From contig NC_134102.1 in assembly GCF_000715075.1 (NCBI RefSeq), positions 107,272,001 to 107,336,000 on the forward strand: a stretch of 64,000 nt of DNA, in the 5' to 3' direction. Every line of letters starts with the position of its first letter. Position 1 is the stretch's first letter. Position numbers and translations under genes: made by a program. The DNA comes from Nicotiana tabacum. Its lineage: Eukaryota > Streptophyta > Magnoliopsida > Solanales > Solanaceae. Below are positions 47,478 to 59,795 of this stretch, in pieces. Below the pieces are notes generated by a model that was given only the letters and a program-made list of their open reading frames with translations, did not search any database and was not told where the DNA came from.

Positions 47478-48391
47478 TGTAGGCATATAAATTTAATGAG
47501 AATTAAATTCATAAAATAATTTGGACTATACTTTAAATTAAATATATTTTGGTCCAAATAAATATTATGGGGGTAATATAATTAGATCAATTGTATATGT
47601 CCAATTTATAAGGGTTAAATAAATAAGTGTTAATCCTTTGGGCTAGCCCATTTAACTTGGCTAAAGACAATGGGCCCACTTCATTGAGCTCAATATATCA
47701 TCTTCCTAGAGGCCCAGTTTGGTGCCATGTCAAATGACATGGCACGCCAAATCAAACTGAAGAGCCAATAGGATCGTGCCACGTGTCAAAATGATACAAC
47801 ATGCCAAGCTAAATTAAAAGGCCAATGAAATTGCGCCACGTGTGCAAGTGGCATGTTCTGGTCAATAAAATGCGGTTTTATCACACTTCAATTTGACTGG
47901 TTAGAAAGAGTGTGTTCTTATCATAACTCTTCCCTTCCACAACTATAAATAAGGGTATTCATAACTCAGAAAAGATACCAGAAGTTATAACAAGAAGCAA
48001 GAAAGAGCTCGTGGATCAAACACTGCAAATTCCTCCATAAGTTTCAAGCTTCAAGCAATCAAGTTCAAGCTCAAGAACGAAGAACAAATCAAGTTCAAGC
48101 TGAAGAACGAAGAACAAATCAAGTTCAAGCTCAAGAACGAAGAACAAATCAAGATTCAAGGAATACGAGTTCAAATTAAAGTTTGTGCTAGTTGAATTCA
48201 AGATCATCGTTCGTGATAATAACTACATATTCAAGATCAAGCTCAAAGGCCCTTGGATATATTTACTATTGGAAAGAAGAATCAAAGGATTCATAGAGAT
48301 TGTACACTCATATTATTTGAAATCAAATATTACGATTGTTGCAATATCTTTCGATCTGGATTATTTTCTCGATGCAAATTTATTATCTACA
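47478..48391 (+). repeat. 3' LTR of element 36524-48391
   Basis: TGTAGGCATA...TCTACA, 914 bp, collinear with 36524-37429, including both G-boxes, TATA box and the 30-bp trimer. Confidence 0.9.
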
Positions 48392-48475
48392 TCGCCCTAA
48401 TATATATAGAAAATATTTTCACGACTCAATCTACATGAGTGTCCTAGAAGTACTTCAATTCCATGTCTTTACTGT

Positions 48476-50643
48476 TTAATATTTCTTTGTTTCATAAGCA
48501 TATTCATATGAGACTGTGACCTCATCAGGAATGATCTCCATGTTAACTGCAACAGGGGTATAATCTGTTGTTGTAGTTGTTGTTATTGTCATTGTTGAAC
48601 ACGGAGAAGAATGCCATGAAACACAAACAACACTAGGCCGAGACTCGGGCAATTTCATCAATGGCTCATCAGGATTCATGAACACTTGCACCACTTTTCT
48701 CATTTTAGGCCGGAGAATTCTGTCGGGGTGTAAACATGCTAATCCAGTGATCAAACACCTCATAGCTTCTGCATTATCAAAATTTCCTTCAAGTTTTTGG
48801 TCCATACATTCCAATAATGCACCTTTCTCATATGAACTCCATACACATTCCACCAAGCTATTTTCTTCCATGATCCCTTTTGATCGTCGTCCACAAACCA
48901 CTTCTAAAACAACCATTCCAAAGCTATAGACATCAGATTCCGGGGTAACCCTTCCTGTGTAGCTAACTTCCGGGGCTAGGTATCCTGGAGTGCCAGCCAC
49001 CATTGTTGTAACAAAGTTCTCATTTTGGAGTAATCTTGCTAGCCCAAAATCACCCAAATGAGCATTATACTCGGCGTCTAACATCACATTGTTTGGTTTA
49101 ACATCTCGGTGTACTATAGGATTCCCACATTCTTCATGAAGATACACTAGTGCTGATGCCAATCCTGATAAAATCTTGAATCTGGTATCCCAATCAAGAA
49201 AGATTTTGCCAATGTATTTATCAAGACTTCCATTAGGCATGTATTCATAGACTAATAGGAGTTGCTCGCGATCATGGCACCAACCTTGTAACTGCACCAA
49301 GTTTTTGTGCCTTAGGCGCCCAATTGTACATATTTCAGCCAAATATTCCTTCTCACCTAGTATAACAACCATTACATTTTATAACTACTAGGTAAATGTT
49401 AAAATTTTAATAATAGTGTCTCACATCAGGGGAACTTAATGGAAAACAAACCTTGGTTAGATGTTGCGTTGATTCGTTTAACAGCTATAGTTGTAGGAGG
49501 ATCAGAAAACACCCCTTTGTAAACACTTCCAAAGCCTCCAGTTCCCAATATTTTATCTTTGCTGAAGTTTTTAGTAGCATTGGAAAGTCTCCTATAAGTA
49601 AAAATCTGTGGAGCATTGGCTGCAGTTCTTGTTAGCATTTCGATGTCCTCTTTCCTCTGAAGTCTTTCTTTTCTATCCTTACGAGCTGAAATGAGAAACG
49701 ATACAGCCACAGCTAACAAGACAACCACCACAGGAATAGCAACCAGTAGAGCTATCTTTTCCTTTTCTGGATCAAGGCCATACTTTAGAGATCTTTCTGG
49801 TAATTCATACAATGTGAAATTCCAGTTAAGAACTTGATGTAACTCTGAGAAATAAGCAGTGGAAGCTGAAAATCCAACATAAGCATTATGTGGAACTATT
49901 TCTTGCATGATGATTTCTTGGCTTAGAAAGTTCACTAAAGGTTGTCCTGCATATGCTACAGAAATTTCAAGAACTTTAGCCCATCCGTCATAGTCAATCT
50001 TGATTGTTATATTTCTTCCACTCCTTAGATCAATCCCAATATCATTTAAACTTTTAACTGCCACAGGACTCTCCATATTCGTAGTCACAATAGCAACATG
50101 GTTTCCATCAATTTCGCGTTCATTTCTATATGTATCAAACTCCACAGCCAGCTGATGAAGCGCGCACCCTGCATATTAAAAGAAGAAAGTCTGAGAGGTG
50201 ATGGATCAAGAATTGAAAACAACCAACTTTAAGTCCAAGTTATATATACTAGGAGCTGACTTTGAGTTGATGGATCAAGAATTCCTATAAACGAGCCATA
50301 ACTATGCGGTGGGGAAGGCTTATCGTCTTGTGCAATGAGGAATGCCATTCCATCACCAGAAATGGATTGATTTGTCAAAATCCTTATAGCGAAAATGGTG
50401 GATCAATTTCTTGTTCATTTCTATATGGACTGACTAACACAAGGCTCTTCCAGCTTTATTGGATTTGTTCTGTGGCTGATCAGGTGTGAGGTTAAGAGTT
50501 TCATTAGCAGCAGTGACAGATCCCCAGCATGTTAAGTTTCTGCCATTGCTGCAACTTTCAACATCAAATGAAGGAAAAGAAAAGTTGTAGGATTCAACAA
50601 ATAGAACTGAGAATTGATTAAGAAAGACTAGAAGCCTTAACAT
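48476..50643 (-). pseudogene. L-type lectin receptor-like kinase, kinase half intact, lectin half disrupted
   Basis: A plasma-membrane receptor kinase of the L-type lectin class. The start at 50643 gives a signal-like MLRLLVFLNQFSVLFVES, then lectin sequence NFSFPSFD as far as AGRALC. A stop at about 50434 and a frame change follow; SISGDGMAFLIAQDDKPSPP resumes at about 50355 in another frame. A cleanly open part begins near 50160 (LAVEFDTYRNE), with the transmembrane segment at about 49755-49690. The kinase has GTGGFGSVYKG, AVK, HRDVKPNN, DFGLARLL and APEVSYTGRVTPESDVYSFG and ends at 48476. One intron of 95 bp (49451-49357; CAAG|GTTTG...TACTAG|GTGAG) splits the kinase and keeps the frame. 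A second intron (donor near 50256, acceptor TTTAATATGCAG near 50170) would join the lectin halves in frame there. Such kinases sense carbohydrate or nucleotide ligands; the ligand here is unknown. Either a pseudogene or a gene with unusual exon structure. Confidence 0.85.
49357..49451 (-). other. Probable intron in receptor kinase
   Basis: The donor GTTTGTTTTCC and acceptor GTTATACTAG enclose 95 bp. Removing it joins N-A-T-S-N-Q-G to E-K-E-Y-L-A-E-I, as expected for this kinase family, with G split across the junction. Many members of this class lack introns. Confidence 0.75.
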
Positions 50644-51580
50644 AGTTTCAAGATCTGTGTATACTCATAATTTAGAAGGAAGTCCAGCACCATATGTAAA
50701 TATATATAGGTACAGGACTAAGATGCTGTTTTAGTTGATTAAGAGAATGTTCTTTCATTTTTTCTGTCTTGTTGAGGAAAGTGAAGACAAATTTCCATAC
50801 AACAGTGTTTTAGTGAATTGGGAAAATAGAATTCTCTATTTTGTGTCTCTTCCTATCACATTGGGTCGTATTTTGTACCATCTCAAAGTGGAAACGAATA
50901 GATTCACGTTTTTGTCTTGCTAGCTTGAACACACAAGGAGGGATAAATATAAAATGTGATTCAAGATATTGCAAGACACAAAAGGTTAGTCTTACTGCTA
51001 TTTCTTTAAAATAATTACCACATTTGATGAGATCATTACACGGGAAATTACCAGAAAGTTTCTTAACTTTCATTTTCATTTAAAATCGCGGCATCTTGGT
51101 GCAATCAGTACCATTGCCCCGTCACCTACAAGTACAAGATGTTTATACCAATTCAATTAATACATAATATATGTACAAACATGATTGTCACTAAATCATA
51201 GTTAATTAATATGCATTCTCATTTAATTTATCACATAATATGATAAATTAGCATGGTATGATGTAAACACCTAAAAGTATGGATAAGTTTTTACTACCTG
51301 CCTCCGGAGTTCTGCATTTTTCAGTGTCCTCCATCTTCAGAATGGTTTATAAGTTGTGTGTCCATCTTGCTCCAATAGGCTATTGCAATACCATTTCTTT
51401 CTAATTACTTGATCCCACGACACATCTTTGATTTTACAAGGTAATCAAATACTCTTTTCGAGGAAAACAAATACTCATGAAGTACGGTAAGTTTCGACTG
51501 AGAAAACCGTTTGAAAAATGTTTACTTTCTATCAGCAAGACGGGCATCAATAATAGAGTCTGAGGCGAATTCAAGATTTG
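50644..51580. other. Upstream flank of receptor kinase, no gene seen
   Basis: AT-rich sequence. A minus-strand TATA-like run lies at about 50698-50709 (ATATATATAGG on plus), 55-65 bases before the receptor kinase start. No other coding sequence was recognised. Confidence 0.5.
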
Positions 51581-52161
51581 TGTCACGACTCCAATTTTCC
51601 TCCGTAGGATGTCATGATGGCACCTAATCTCTAAAACTAGATAAACCTAATAATTTACGGAATAACTGAATAATAAACTGAACTCCAATCTCAACACATG
51701 ATATATAAATAGAAACTGCGATTTAGTAATTACAACTCCCAAAACCCAGTAGAAATAAGTCACAAGTTTCTAAAAGAAAATACTAAGTGTCTCTATACAT
51801 CAAAGTCTAAGAAGAATAAGGGGAAACAACATAATAAGGATAGAGGGGGACTCCGAGGTCTGCGGACGCTGACAAATATACCTTGAAGTCTCCACGTACG
51901 GTCTAACTCACTGGTATCTAGTCTGGTAGGAAGAACCTCGATCTGCACAAAAAGATGTGCAGAAGTATAGTATGAGTAAACCACAACGGTACCCAGTAAG
52001 TGCCAAGCCTAACCTCGGTAGGGTAGTGACGAGGTTAGGTCAGGGCCCTACTGGTTTAACATATAATCAAGGCACAAGATATAATAATATTTTGAAATGA
52101 CTGAGAATTTAACAACGAGAAGTTTCATAAAATAACAGCACATCAAATAGAGGTAAACAAC

Positions 52162-52370
52162 AGGGGCGCTCCCTAGGTATCGCCGCGTAACCCAAACGTA
52201 AATGCTCAACAGGGGGATCTCCCGAGGTACCGCCTCATAGTCCCAAAAGTAAATATGCAAGACAAAGGGATCTCCCGAGGCACCGCCTTGTAGTCCCAAA
52301 GTAAATATGCAAGACAAGGGGATCTCCTGAGGTATTGCCTCGTAGTCCCAAAGTAAATATGCAACTCATA
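52162..52370. repeat. About 53-bp tandem repeat inside chromovirus LTR, four units
   Basis: Units GGGGATCTCCCGAGGTACCGCC..TAGTCCCAAAGTAAATATGCAA (quoted in part) start at about 52162, 52211, 52264 and 52316. The first is the most diverged. Confidence 0.85.
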
Positions 52371-53229
52371 AATTATGGAACCATGAATTTACGGTAATGA
52401 ATCCTACAATTAAAAACCGAATACAATAATCAAGGAAACAGGTAATTCAACTAAGCATGTTGCACGAATTTCAAGTAAGGTTAAGACACGTAGACATGCG
52501 ATACTAGGCTAAACATGACAGCTACACATACTAAGGCAACTCAGTTAGGGAATTTAAAAGAAATCCACTCATAAAAAAAAACGGAATTTTCATAATTAGC
52601 CCATGTACGCACTCGTCACCTCGCGTACACGGTACTCACATATCACAAATTATTATAATAGTACTAAATCCTAAGGGGATTTCCCCCACACAAGGTTAGA
52701 TAAGTCACTTACCTCAAAACTCGTTCAATCAATCGATAAGGATGCCTTTCCCTCGATTTTTTGACTCCGAATGACCCAAATCTAGCCAAAAGCAATTACA
52801 TATCATGAATACAACTACAAGAAACTAATTTAAACTATAAATCTACGACTTTAGCAAAGAATCGAAAAACCGTCCCAAAAGGTCGACCCAAGCCCACGTC
52901 TCGGAATCAGGTAAAAGTCACAAAATACGAATACCCATTCGATATCGAGTTCACCCATACAAAAATTACCAAAATCCGACACCAAGTCGCCACTCAAATC
53001 CCCAAATTAAACTCTCCAAATCCCTAGCCTCAAACTCCCATATTTCACCTTAAACACACACAATCTAGGTGGAAATATCAATGGAAAAATAACATTATTG
53101 ATAAAAATGAGTACAAGAGACTTACCTCAAGAAATCCCTCAAAAATGATCTAAAAAATCGCCAAGACCCGAGCTCAAAATGTTTTAAAATGAGCAAAATC
53201 ACGAACCCGTGTATTTAAGTGTTCTGTCC

Positions 53230-53545
53230 AGCACTTCCGCTTGCGGAAACTTAACCGCATCTGCGGCGTCGCATAAGCGACAACTTATCCACTTTTGCGG
53301 TTACCCTCGTACCTGCGGTCTCCTCATCCGCTCCTCCGGATTCGCTTTTGCGGGCTCCCAGCCTCTTATGCTGTTCCAGCTTCCTCGCCGTTTCTGCGAT
53401 CACTCTTCCGCAGAAGCGACTCCGCTTCTGCGGCCTTCACGTCATATCTGCGACCACCGGCCAATTCCCCCAGCCCCGCATCTTCGCTGAATTGCTCTCT
53501 TCTGCGGGCTCGCACCTGCGGTCAATCTTGCGCAGGTGCGATTAC
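53230..53545 (-). repeat. GCAGAAGCG-like motif cluster in chromovirus LTR
   Basis: On minus the words CGCAGAAG, GCAGGTGCG and CCGCAGAAG recur as at 785-1100 and 7975-8280. GC content is much higher than in the surrounding sequence. Confidence 0.7.
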
Positions 53546-54244
53546 ACCAGAACTAGTGCCTTCAGACATTCTTACAAGTCCAAATTTGATCCGTTAACCA
53601 TCTAGAATCTACCCGAGGCCTTCGGAACCTCAACCAAACTTACCAACAAGTCCTAAAACATCATACAGACTTAGTCGAGCCTTTAGATCACATCAAACAA
53701 TGCTAACAATACAAATTGCGCATCGATTCAAGCCTAATGAACTTTAAAACTTCAAACTTCTACATCCGACGCCAAAACCTATCAAATCAAGTCCGATTGA
53801 TCTCAAATTTTGCATACAAGTCATAATTGACATTACGGACCTACTTCACCTTCGGAATCATAATCCGACCTCGATATCAAAAAGTCTACTCCCGGTCAAA
53901 CTTCCCAAAAATCATCCAATTTTCCAACTTTCGCCAATTGACGCTAAAATGACATACAGACCTCCAATTCAACATCCGAACATGCTCCTAAGACCAAAAT
54001 CACCCTACGGAGCTATTGGAACCATCGAAACTCTATTCCGGAATCGTCTTCACACAATTTAATTTATGGTCGATTCCTACGACTTAAACTTCCATTTTAG
54101 GGACTATGTCCGAAACCAAAAACAAATCCTCCCGGCAAGTTACATAACCACAAAATGAAATAAATAGAGCAGTAAATTGGGGTTCAGGTCTAGTACTCTC
54201 AAAACGACCGGCCGGGTCGTTACATCCTTCCCCTCGTAAAACAA

Positions 54245-57200
54245 ACATTCGTCCTCGAATGAGTATAGAGACATACCTGAAGTGGTGAAAGGATGAGGAT
54301 AACGGCTGCGCATATCATGCTCGGTCTCCTAAGTCGCCTCCTCCACCGGATGACCCCTCTACTGAACCTTCACAGACGTGATGTTCTTTGACCTCAACTT
54401 TTGAACCTGCCTGTCCAAAATGGCCACTGGCTCCTCAACAAAAGATAGATCCTTATTCAACTAGACTGAGCCGATATCTAACACATGAGATGGATTGTCG
54501 TGATACTTCCGGAGCATGGAAACATGGAACACTAAATGTACTATAGAGAGACTAGGTGGTAGTGCAAGTTTGTAAGTCACCTCTCCAACCCTCTCAAGAA
54601 TCACAAAAGGCCAGATATACCTAGGGCTCAACTTGCCATATTTTTCGAACCTCATAACACCCTTCATGGGCGAAACCCGGAGCAAAACCTGCTCCCCAAA
54701 CATGAATGCAGCGTCGCGAACCTTCCGATCCGCATAACTCTTCTGCCTGGACTGGGCTGTACGGAGTCGATCCTGAATCAATTTAACCTTTTCCAAAGCA
54801 TCCTGAACCAAATATGTACCCAATATCCTAGCCTCGCGCGGGTCGAACCAACCCACTGGAGACCAGCACCGTCTACCATAGAAAGCCTCATATGGTGCCA
54901 TATGAATGCTCGACTGATAATTTTTGTTGTAGGAAAACTCCGCAAGTGTCAAGAACTGATCCCAGGCACCCCCAAAGTCCATCACACACATAAGAAGCAT
55001 ATCCACCAATATCTGAATAGTGCGCTCGGATTGCCCGTCCGTCTAAGGGTGAAATATTGTACTTAACTCCACCCGAGTACCCAACTCTCGTTGCATGGCT
55101 CTCCAGAACCGTGATGTAAACTATGTACCCCGGTCAGAGATGATAGATACCGGCACGTCATGAAGCATGACAATCTCACGAATGTAAACCTGAGCCAGCT
55201 GCTTCGAAGAGTAAGTAGTAACCACATGAATGAAATGAGTTGACTTGGTCAATATATCCACAATCACCCAAACTGCATCGAACTTACTCTGAGTCCATGG
55301 GATCCCAACAACGAAATTTATAGTGATCCGCTCCTATTTCCATTCTGGAATCTCTAACTTCTGAAGCAATCCACCCGGTCGATGATGCTCATACTTCACC
55401 TGCTAACAATTAGGGCAACGAGCTACATATTCCACTATGTCCTTATTCATCCGCCTCCACCAATAATGCTGCCTCAAATCCTGATACATCTTCGCGGCAC
55501 CTGGATGAATGGAGTACCGCGAACTGTGAGCCTCATGGATAATCAACTCACATAGCCCATCTACATTGGGCACACATAGCCTGCCCTGTATCCATAATAC
55601 ACCGTCATTTCCCATAGTAACTTCCTTGGCATCACTGTGCTGAACCGTGTCCTTCAGGACGAGCAAATATAGGTCATCATACTGACGGTCCCTCATACGA
55701 TCATAAAGAGAAGACTGAAAAACCACACAAGACAACACTCTGCTCGGCTCGGAAACATCTAATCTAACAAACTGGTTGGCCAAGGTCTGAGCATCCAATG
55801 CTAAAGGCCTCTATGCTACGGGTAAATATGCTAAACTGTCCAAACTCTTCGCCTTGCGACTCAAGGCATCGACAACCAAATTGGCCTTCCCGGGATGATA
55901 GAGAATGGTGATGTCATAATTCTTAAGCAACTCCAACCATCTCTGTTGTCACAAGTTAAGGTCCTTCTGTTTAAACAGATGTTGTAGACTCCGGTGATCG
56001 GTGAAAACCTCGCAAGGAACACCATACAAATAGTGCCGCCAAATCTTCAAGGCATGAACAATAGCTGCTAACTCAAGATCGTGGACATGATAATTCTTCT
56101 CATGCACCTTCAGCTGTCTAGATGCATAGGAAATCATCCTACCATCCTACATCAACATCGTGCCGAGCCCAATACGCGATGCATCACAATACACCGTATA
56201 GGACCCCGATCGAGTAGGAAACACTAACACTAGGTCTGTAGTCAAAGCAGTCTTGGGATTTTGAAAGCTCTCCAAAAAATCTTCGGTCCACCTGAACGGA
56301 GCACCCTTATGGGTCAATCTGGTCATAGGTGCTGCAATAGACGAGAAACCCTCTACAAATCAACGGTAATACCCCGCCAAGCCAAGAAAACACCGGATAT
56401 CCGTAACTGAGGACGGTCTGGGCTAACTCTGCACTGTTTCAATCTTCTTCGGGTCTACCTTGATCTCCTCACTCGATACTACATGACCCAAAAATGCCAT
56501 TGAATCTAGCCAGAATTCACACTTCAAATTTTTTGCATATAACTTCTTTTCTCTCAAGGTCTGAAGCACAGTCCTCAGGTGTTGCTCATGATCCTCCCGA
56601 CTCCGAGAATACACGAGAATGTCGTCAATAAACACAATAACAAAAGAGTCAAGATAGGGCTGAAATACACTGTTCTTCAGTGCATGAATGCTGTTGGGGC
56701 GTTGGTCAGCCCAAAATACATCACAAGGAACTTATAATGACCATACCGAGTCCTGAAAGCAGTCTTCGGAATATCTGGCTCCCGAATCTTCAACTGATGG
56801 TAGCCTGAACATAAGTCGATCTTAGAGAATACTCTAGCACCCTGAAGTTGGTCAAATAGGTCATCAATACGTGGCAATGGATACCTGTTCTTCACTGTAA
56901 CCTTATTCAACTGGCGATAATTAATACACATTCGCATAAAACCATCCTTCTTCTTTACAAACAGGACAAGAGCACCCCAAGGCGGCACACTGGGCCAAAT
57001 GAAGCCCCTATCGAGCAACTCTTGTAAATGTTCCTTTAATTCTTTAAACTCGGCTGGGGCCATACGATAAGGTGGAATAGAAATGGGCTGAGTGCCCGGT
57101 AACAAATCAATGCCAATGTCAATATCCCTTTTGGGAGGCATGCCCAGAAGATTCGTTGGGAATACATCTGAATAGTCCCTCACTACCGGAACAGACTCGA

Positions 57201-57610
57201 CGGTAGGAGTATCAACACTAACATCCCTCACATAGGCCAGATATGCATCACACCCCTTCTCAACCATTCACTGAGCTTTAAGAAAATGAGACAAACCTGC
57301 TAGGAACACGATCTAAGGTACCTCTCCACTCTAGCCGCGGTAGAACTGGCATAGCCAACGTCACCATCTTGGAATGACAATCAAGGATAGTGTGATAGGG
57401 CGACAACCAGTCCATGCCTAAAATAACATCAAAATCTACCATACTGAGCAATAATAAATCGGCTCTGGTCTCAAAACCACTAAGAACAATCAAACACGAC
57501 CGATACATACGGTCAACAACAATAGAATCACCCACATGTGTAGATGCATAAATAGGTGAACTCAGAGAATCACAGGATACACCCAAATACAAGGCAAAAT
57601 AAGATGACAC
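54245..57610 (-). pseudogene. pol of Tekay/Del-type chromovirus, decayed
   Basis: In coding order on minus: protease-like region (57610-57278; SMVDFDVILGMDWLSPYH), RT (57267 to about 56400) with [20 protein letters not shown] and the catalytic FIDDILVYSRS (about 56630), RNase H (about 56200-55950; [31 protein letters not shown]), integrase (about 55800-54700) with the HHCC box (HEAHSSRYSIHPGA..CPNC), DILTKSTHF, SDRGT and TDGQSERTI, and a C-terminal part with LSPRYIWPFVILERVGEVTY and a chromodomain-like PVAILDRQVQKLRSKNI (about 54430-54290). The chromodomain targets insertion to heterochromatin in known members. Stops and frameshifts occur near 57265, 56680, 56425, 55950 and 55400 among others. 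Confidence 0.9.
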
Positions 57611-58219
57611 ATAGGAATAAATGGAGCCTGGATCAAATAAGACTGATGCATCTCTTTGACAGATCGGAACAATACCTGTGATAACAGAATCTCGTGCAAC
57701 TGCCTCTGTCCTAGCAGGAAGGGCATAATACCTAGCCTGGCCTCCCCCTCTAGGGCGATCTCTACCCGCTCAATCTCCACATCTAGCTGGCGGTGCAGGT
57801 GGAGTGGTAGCTGATGCTGTAATCATAGCCTGAGGACCTGGTGGAGCACGCGGTGCCTGAGAAATCTGTGGAGGCGTACCCCTCCTAAATCTGGAGCAAT
57901 CCCTCACCACATGACAAGTGTCACCACAGTCAAAACAAGCTCTCGAAGGACGTAGCTGCTGCGACTGGCTCGGGCCTGATCGACTGGACTGACCACTGAT
58001 AGCACCCCGTACATGAGGCACACTAGACACTGGCGGTGCATAATAAGGATCCTGGGGCCTAGTAGTGGCCGGAGCACCGCTGGCGGCTGGAAATGCTGAA
58101 TGAACAGGGCGACTCTTATAACCCCTGCCCTGACGAGCTGCAGCTAGGGCACGAGTACCACTATAAGTGCCAAACTCTCGTGACCTCTTGGCCTCTCTCT
58201 CATCTCTATCCTGAGTCAC
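57611..58219 (-). pseudogene. gag C-terminal part of chromovirus, truncated
   Basis: It reads from 58219 with DEREAKRSREFGTYSGTRAL, then Pro/Ser/Gln-rich sequence and the zinc knuckle CFDCGDTCHVVRDC (C-X2-C-X4-H-X4-C, about 57940-57900), then a Pro-rich linker leading to the protease. The capsid core that should precede it is missing because the element is cut off at about 58220. A stop at 57770 separates it from the next frame. Confidence 0.85.
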
Positions 58220-58220
58220 A

Positions 58221-59390
58221 TAGTCGATTAATCATATAAACAACTTCTGTTTGCTTAGATCATACAAAAAGCTTGATATTTGACAAGGAATCTCGTAATT
58301 GAAATGCAAATTCTCTATATCTCTAACTCTTCTTTTTTAAAGTTACATGAATATTTTCTTAATACTTTTCTTTCATTTTCCTCATATTCAGGGATTGCTT
58401 CAATAAATTTATATCCTGAGATTTTTTAATATAGGATTAACATCATTTGCTGATTTCATCATTATAATCCATAAAATTTTTAAAATTCCTGAAATTTGCT
58501 AGTGGTCACTTTTTTTTGTATTTGTATTTAAAATTGATCTTTTTCTATACTGAAGAGCACTTTAAATATTAATAATATATTAAAGTAATCCAAACTAATC
58601 ATTGGCCACTTAAAGTAATATCTTTTTCGAAAAAAGATTATTATTGGCCACCTAAAACTTTTCGAGTTTGTTATTAATTAAGCAAAAGAAAAACTAATTT
58701 TGTCATATTACATGCATGTCAAAAATTTAAATTCTAGTTGATATGAAAGGGTAAATGAGTAATCTAGGGTTAGAGAATGAGGATTATAGTTAATAGTTTT
58801 TGTAATTTTTACTTTTTTAAATATTAAATATTTAATAGTTAATTAATTTTTGGCCCACGAGCTAGCCCAGGCCCAGCCTCGGCCAAGCATCAAGGGCTAG
58901 CGGGCTGACTTGGGCCGGACTTATAAGCCTCAGTTTTAAATGGGCTCAAAAAATCGTAGCCCAATATTTTTCAAGTAGCGGGCTGGCCTCATGGGCCAAA
59001 CCCATTTTGACGGCTCTAAGCATGGTAGATAATAAGGATCCACTTTGTACAAGAGAAAGGAAATACAAATCACAAGTACAAAAATTACAGAAAATAAAAT
59101 AATCATTTATCAATCCAACAACCAATTCAAATAAATAAAGCATGGATACAAATAACAACGAAACTCGTAGATTGTCTTTTTGTATATTAAAATCAAGCTC
59201 TCTCATACGTATATAACTAAAACAATCAATCCACAATCAATTTTTTAGTCATTTTGTTTCCTAGTGCGAGTCTCCCTACAAAATACTTTATCAATAGTTC
59301 TCAACATAACTCCTTTGCATGCTATTGGACTTGCACAAATTGTTGAATTTTGCAGGTCATTTTTTCTCTCTATACTCTCTCTTAATTTAA
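58221..59390. other. AT-rich spacer between chromovirus and LINE
   Basis: No gene seen. It contains GC-rich words (GGCCCAGCC, GGGCTAGCGGGC) at 58855-59019. Confidence 0.5.
58855..59019. mobile_element. hAT-like terminal fragment
   Basis: Read inverted from 59019 it begins TTAGAGCCGTCAAAATGGG, followed by GGCCC/GGGCC words, resembling hAT ends such as TAGGGCTGTCAAAATGGGC known in plants. The matching left end was not identified. Confidence 0.4.
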
Positions 59391-59795
59391 TGCTATCCAA
59401 AGACCCTACCCCTACACACCCACCTGCCCCACAGACTCAAACAATGAGAAATCGACAACGCACCTACCCAATCCTATTAACACCATTCCACCACCTACAA
59501 ACCTGCCTATAACGACTAAAAACTCCAAACAACACCAGAAAAATAAAACCCCAACTGACAAAGAGGAAGCTGATGGTGATGGATCAACTAAAAACCTCAC
59601 CAGCAAAACACTAACCAAAACAGCTAACTCAACCACTATTCCTCAACAACCTAAAATTTCATCAAATTTTGACAAACCAACTCGCCGGAATGACAAACAC
59701 ATCGAAAACACCACAGATAAACATTAACAACCTCATTCAATAAAAAAATCCAGCCAAATTCTACCGCAATAGCCCAAAATTCAACACAAGAAAAC

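Larger units (their letters stand above)
36524..48391 (+). mobile_element. Full-length decayed Ty3/gypsy element with satellite-rich 3' region
   Basis: LTRs are 36524-37429 and 47478-48391 (about 0.91 kb, TGTAGGCATA...TCTACA). Flanking pentamers CCGCC (36519-36523) and TCGCC (48392-48396) fit a target duplication with one change. gag-pol is on plus (37506-44510) in the order protease, RT, RNase H, integrase, followed by about 3 kb with four tandem-repeat blocks and then the 3' LTR. The polyprotein resembles non-chromovirus Ty3/gypsy (Tat/Ogre side), and no chromodomain is present. No antisense ORF like that at 30623-33161 was found. Confidence 0.9.
51581..54224 (-). repeat. 3' LTR of the minus-strand chromovirus
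   Basis: The 2644-bp LTR, in element direction, starts TGTAACGACC at 54224 and ends GGAGTCGTGACA at 51581. It contains the GCAGAAGCG-like cluster (53230-53545) and a short tandem repeat (52162-52370). Confidence 0.85.
51581..58220 (-). mobile_element. 5'-truncated Tekay/Del-type chromovirus
   Basis: On minus, partial gag (58219 down), pol, chromodomain-like tail, polypurine tract ACGAGGGGAAGGA (54237-54225) and one LTR (54224-51581) are present. The upstream gag, leader and 5' LTR are absent: after 58220 the sequence becomes unrelated AT-rich DNA. The LTR starts TGTAACGACCCGGCCGGTCG, as does the family of the 88-10030 element. Many stops show it is inactive. Confidence 0.9.

Noticed and set aside
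50735..51079. Frames upstream of the receptor kinase (plus 50735-50923, minus 50810-51079)
   Set aside because: AT-rich sequence with no recognised domain; the frames overlap on opposite strands.
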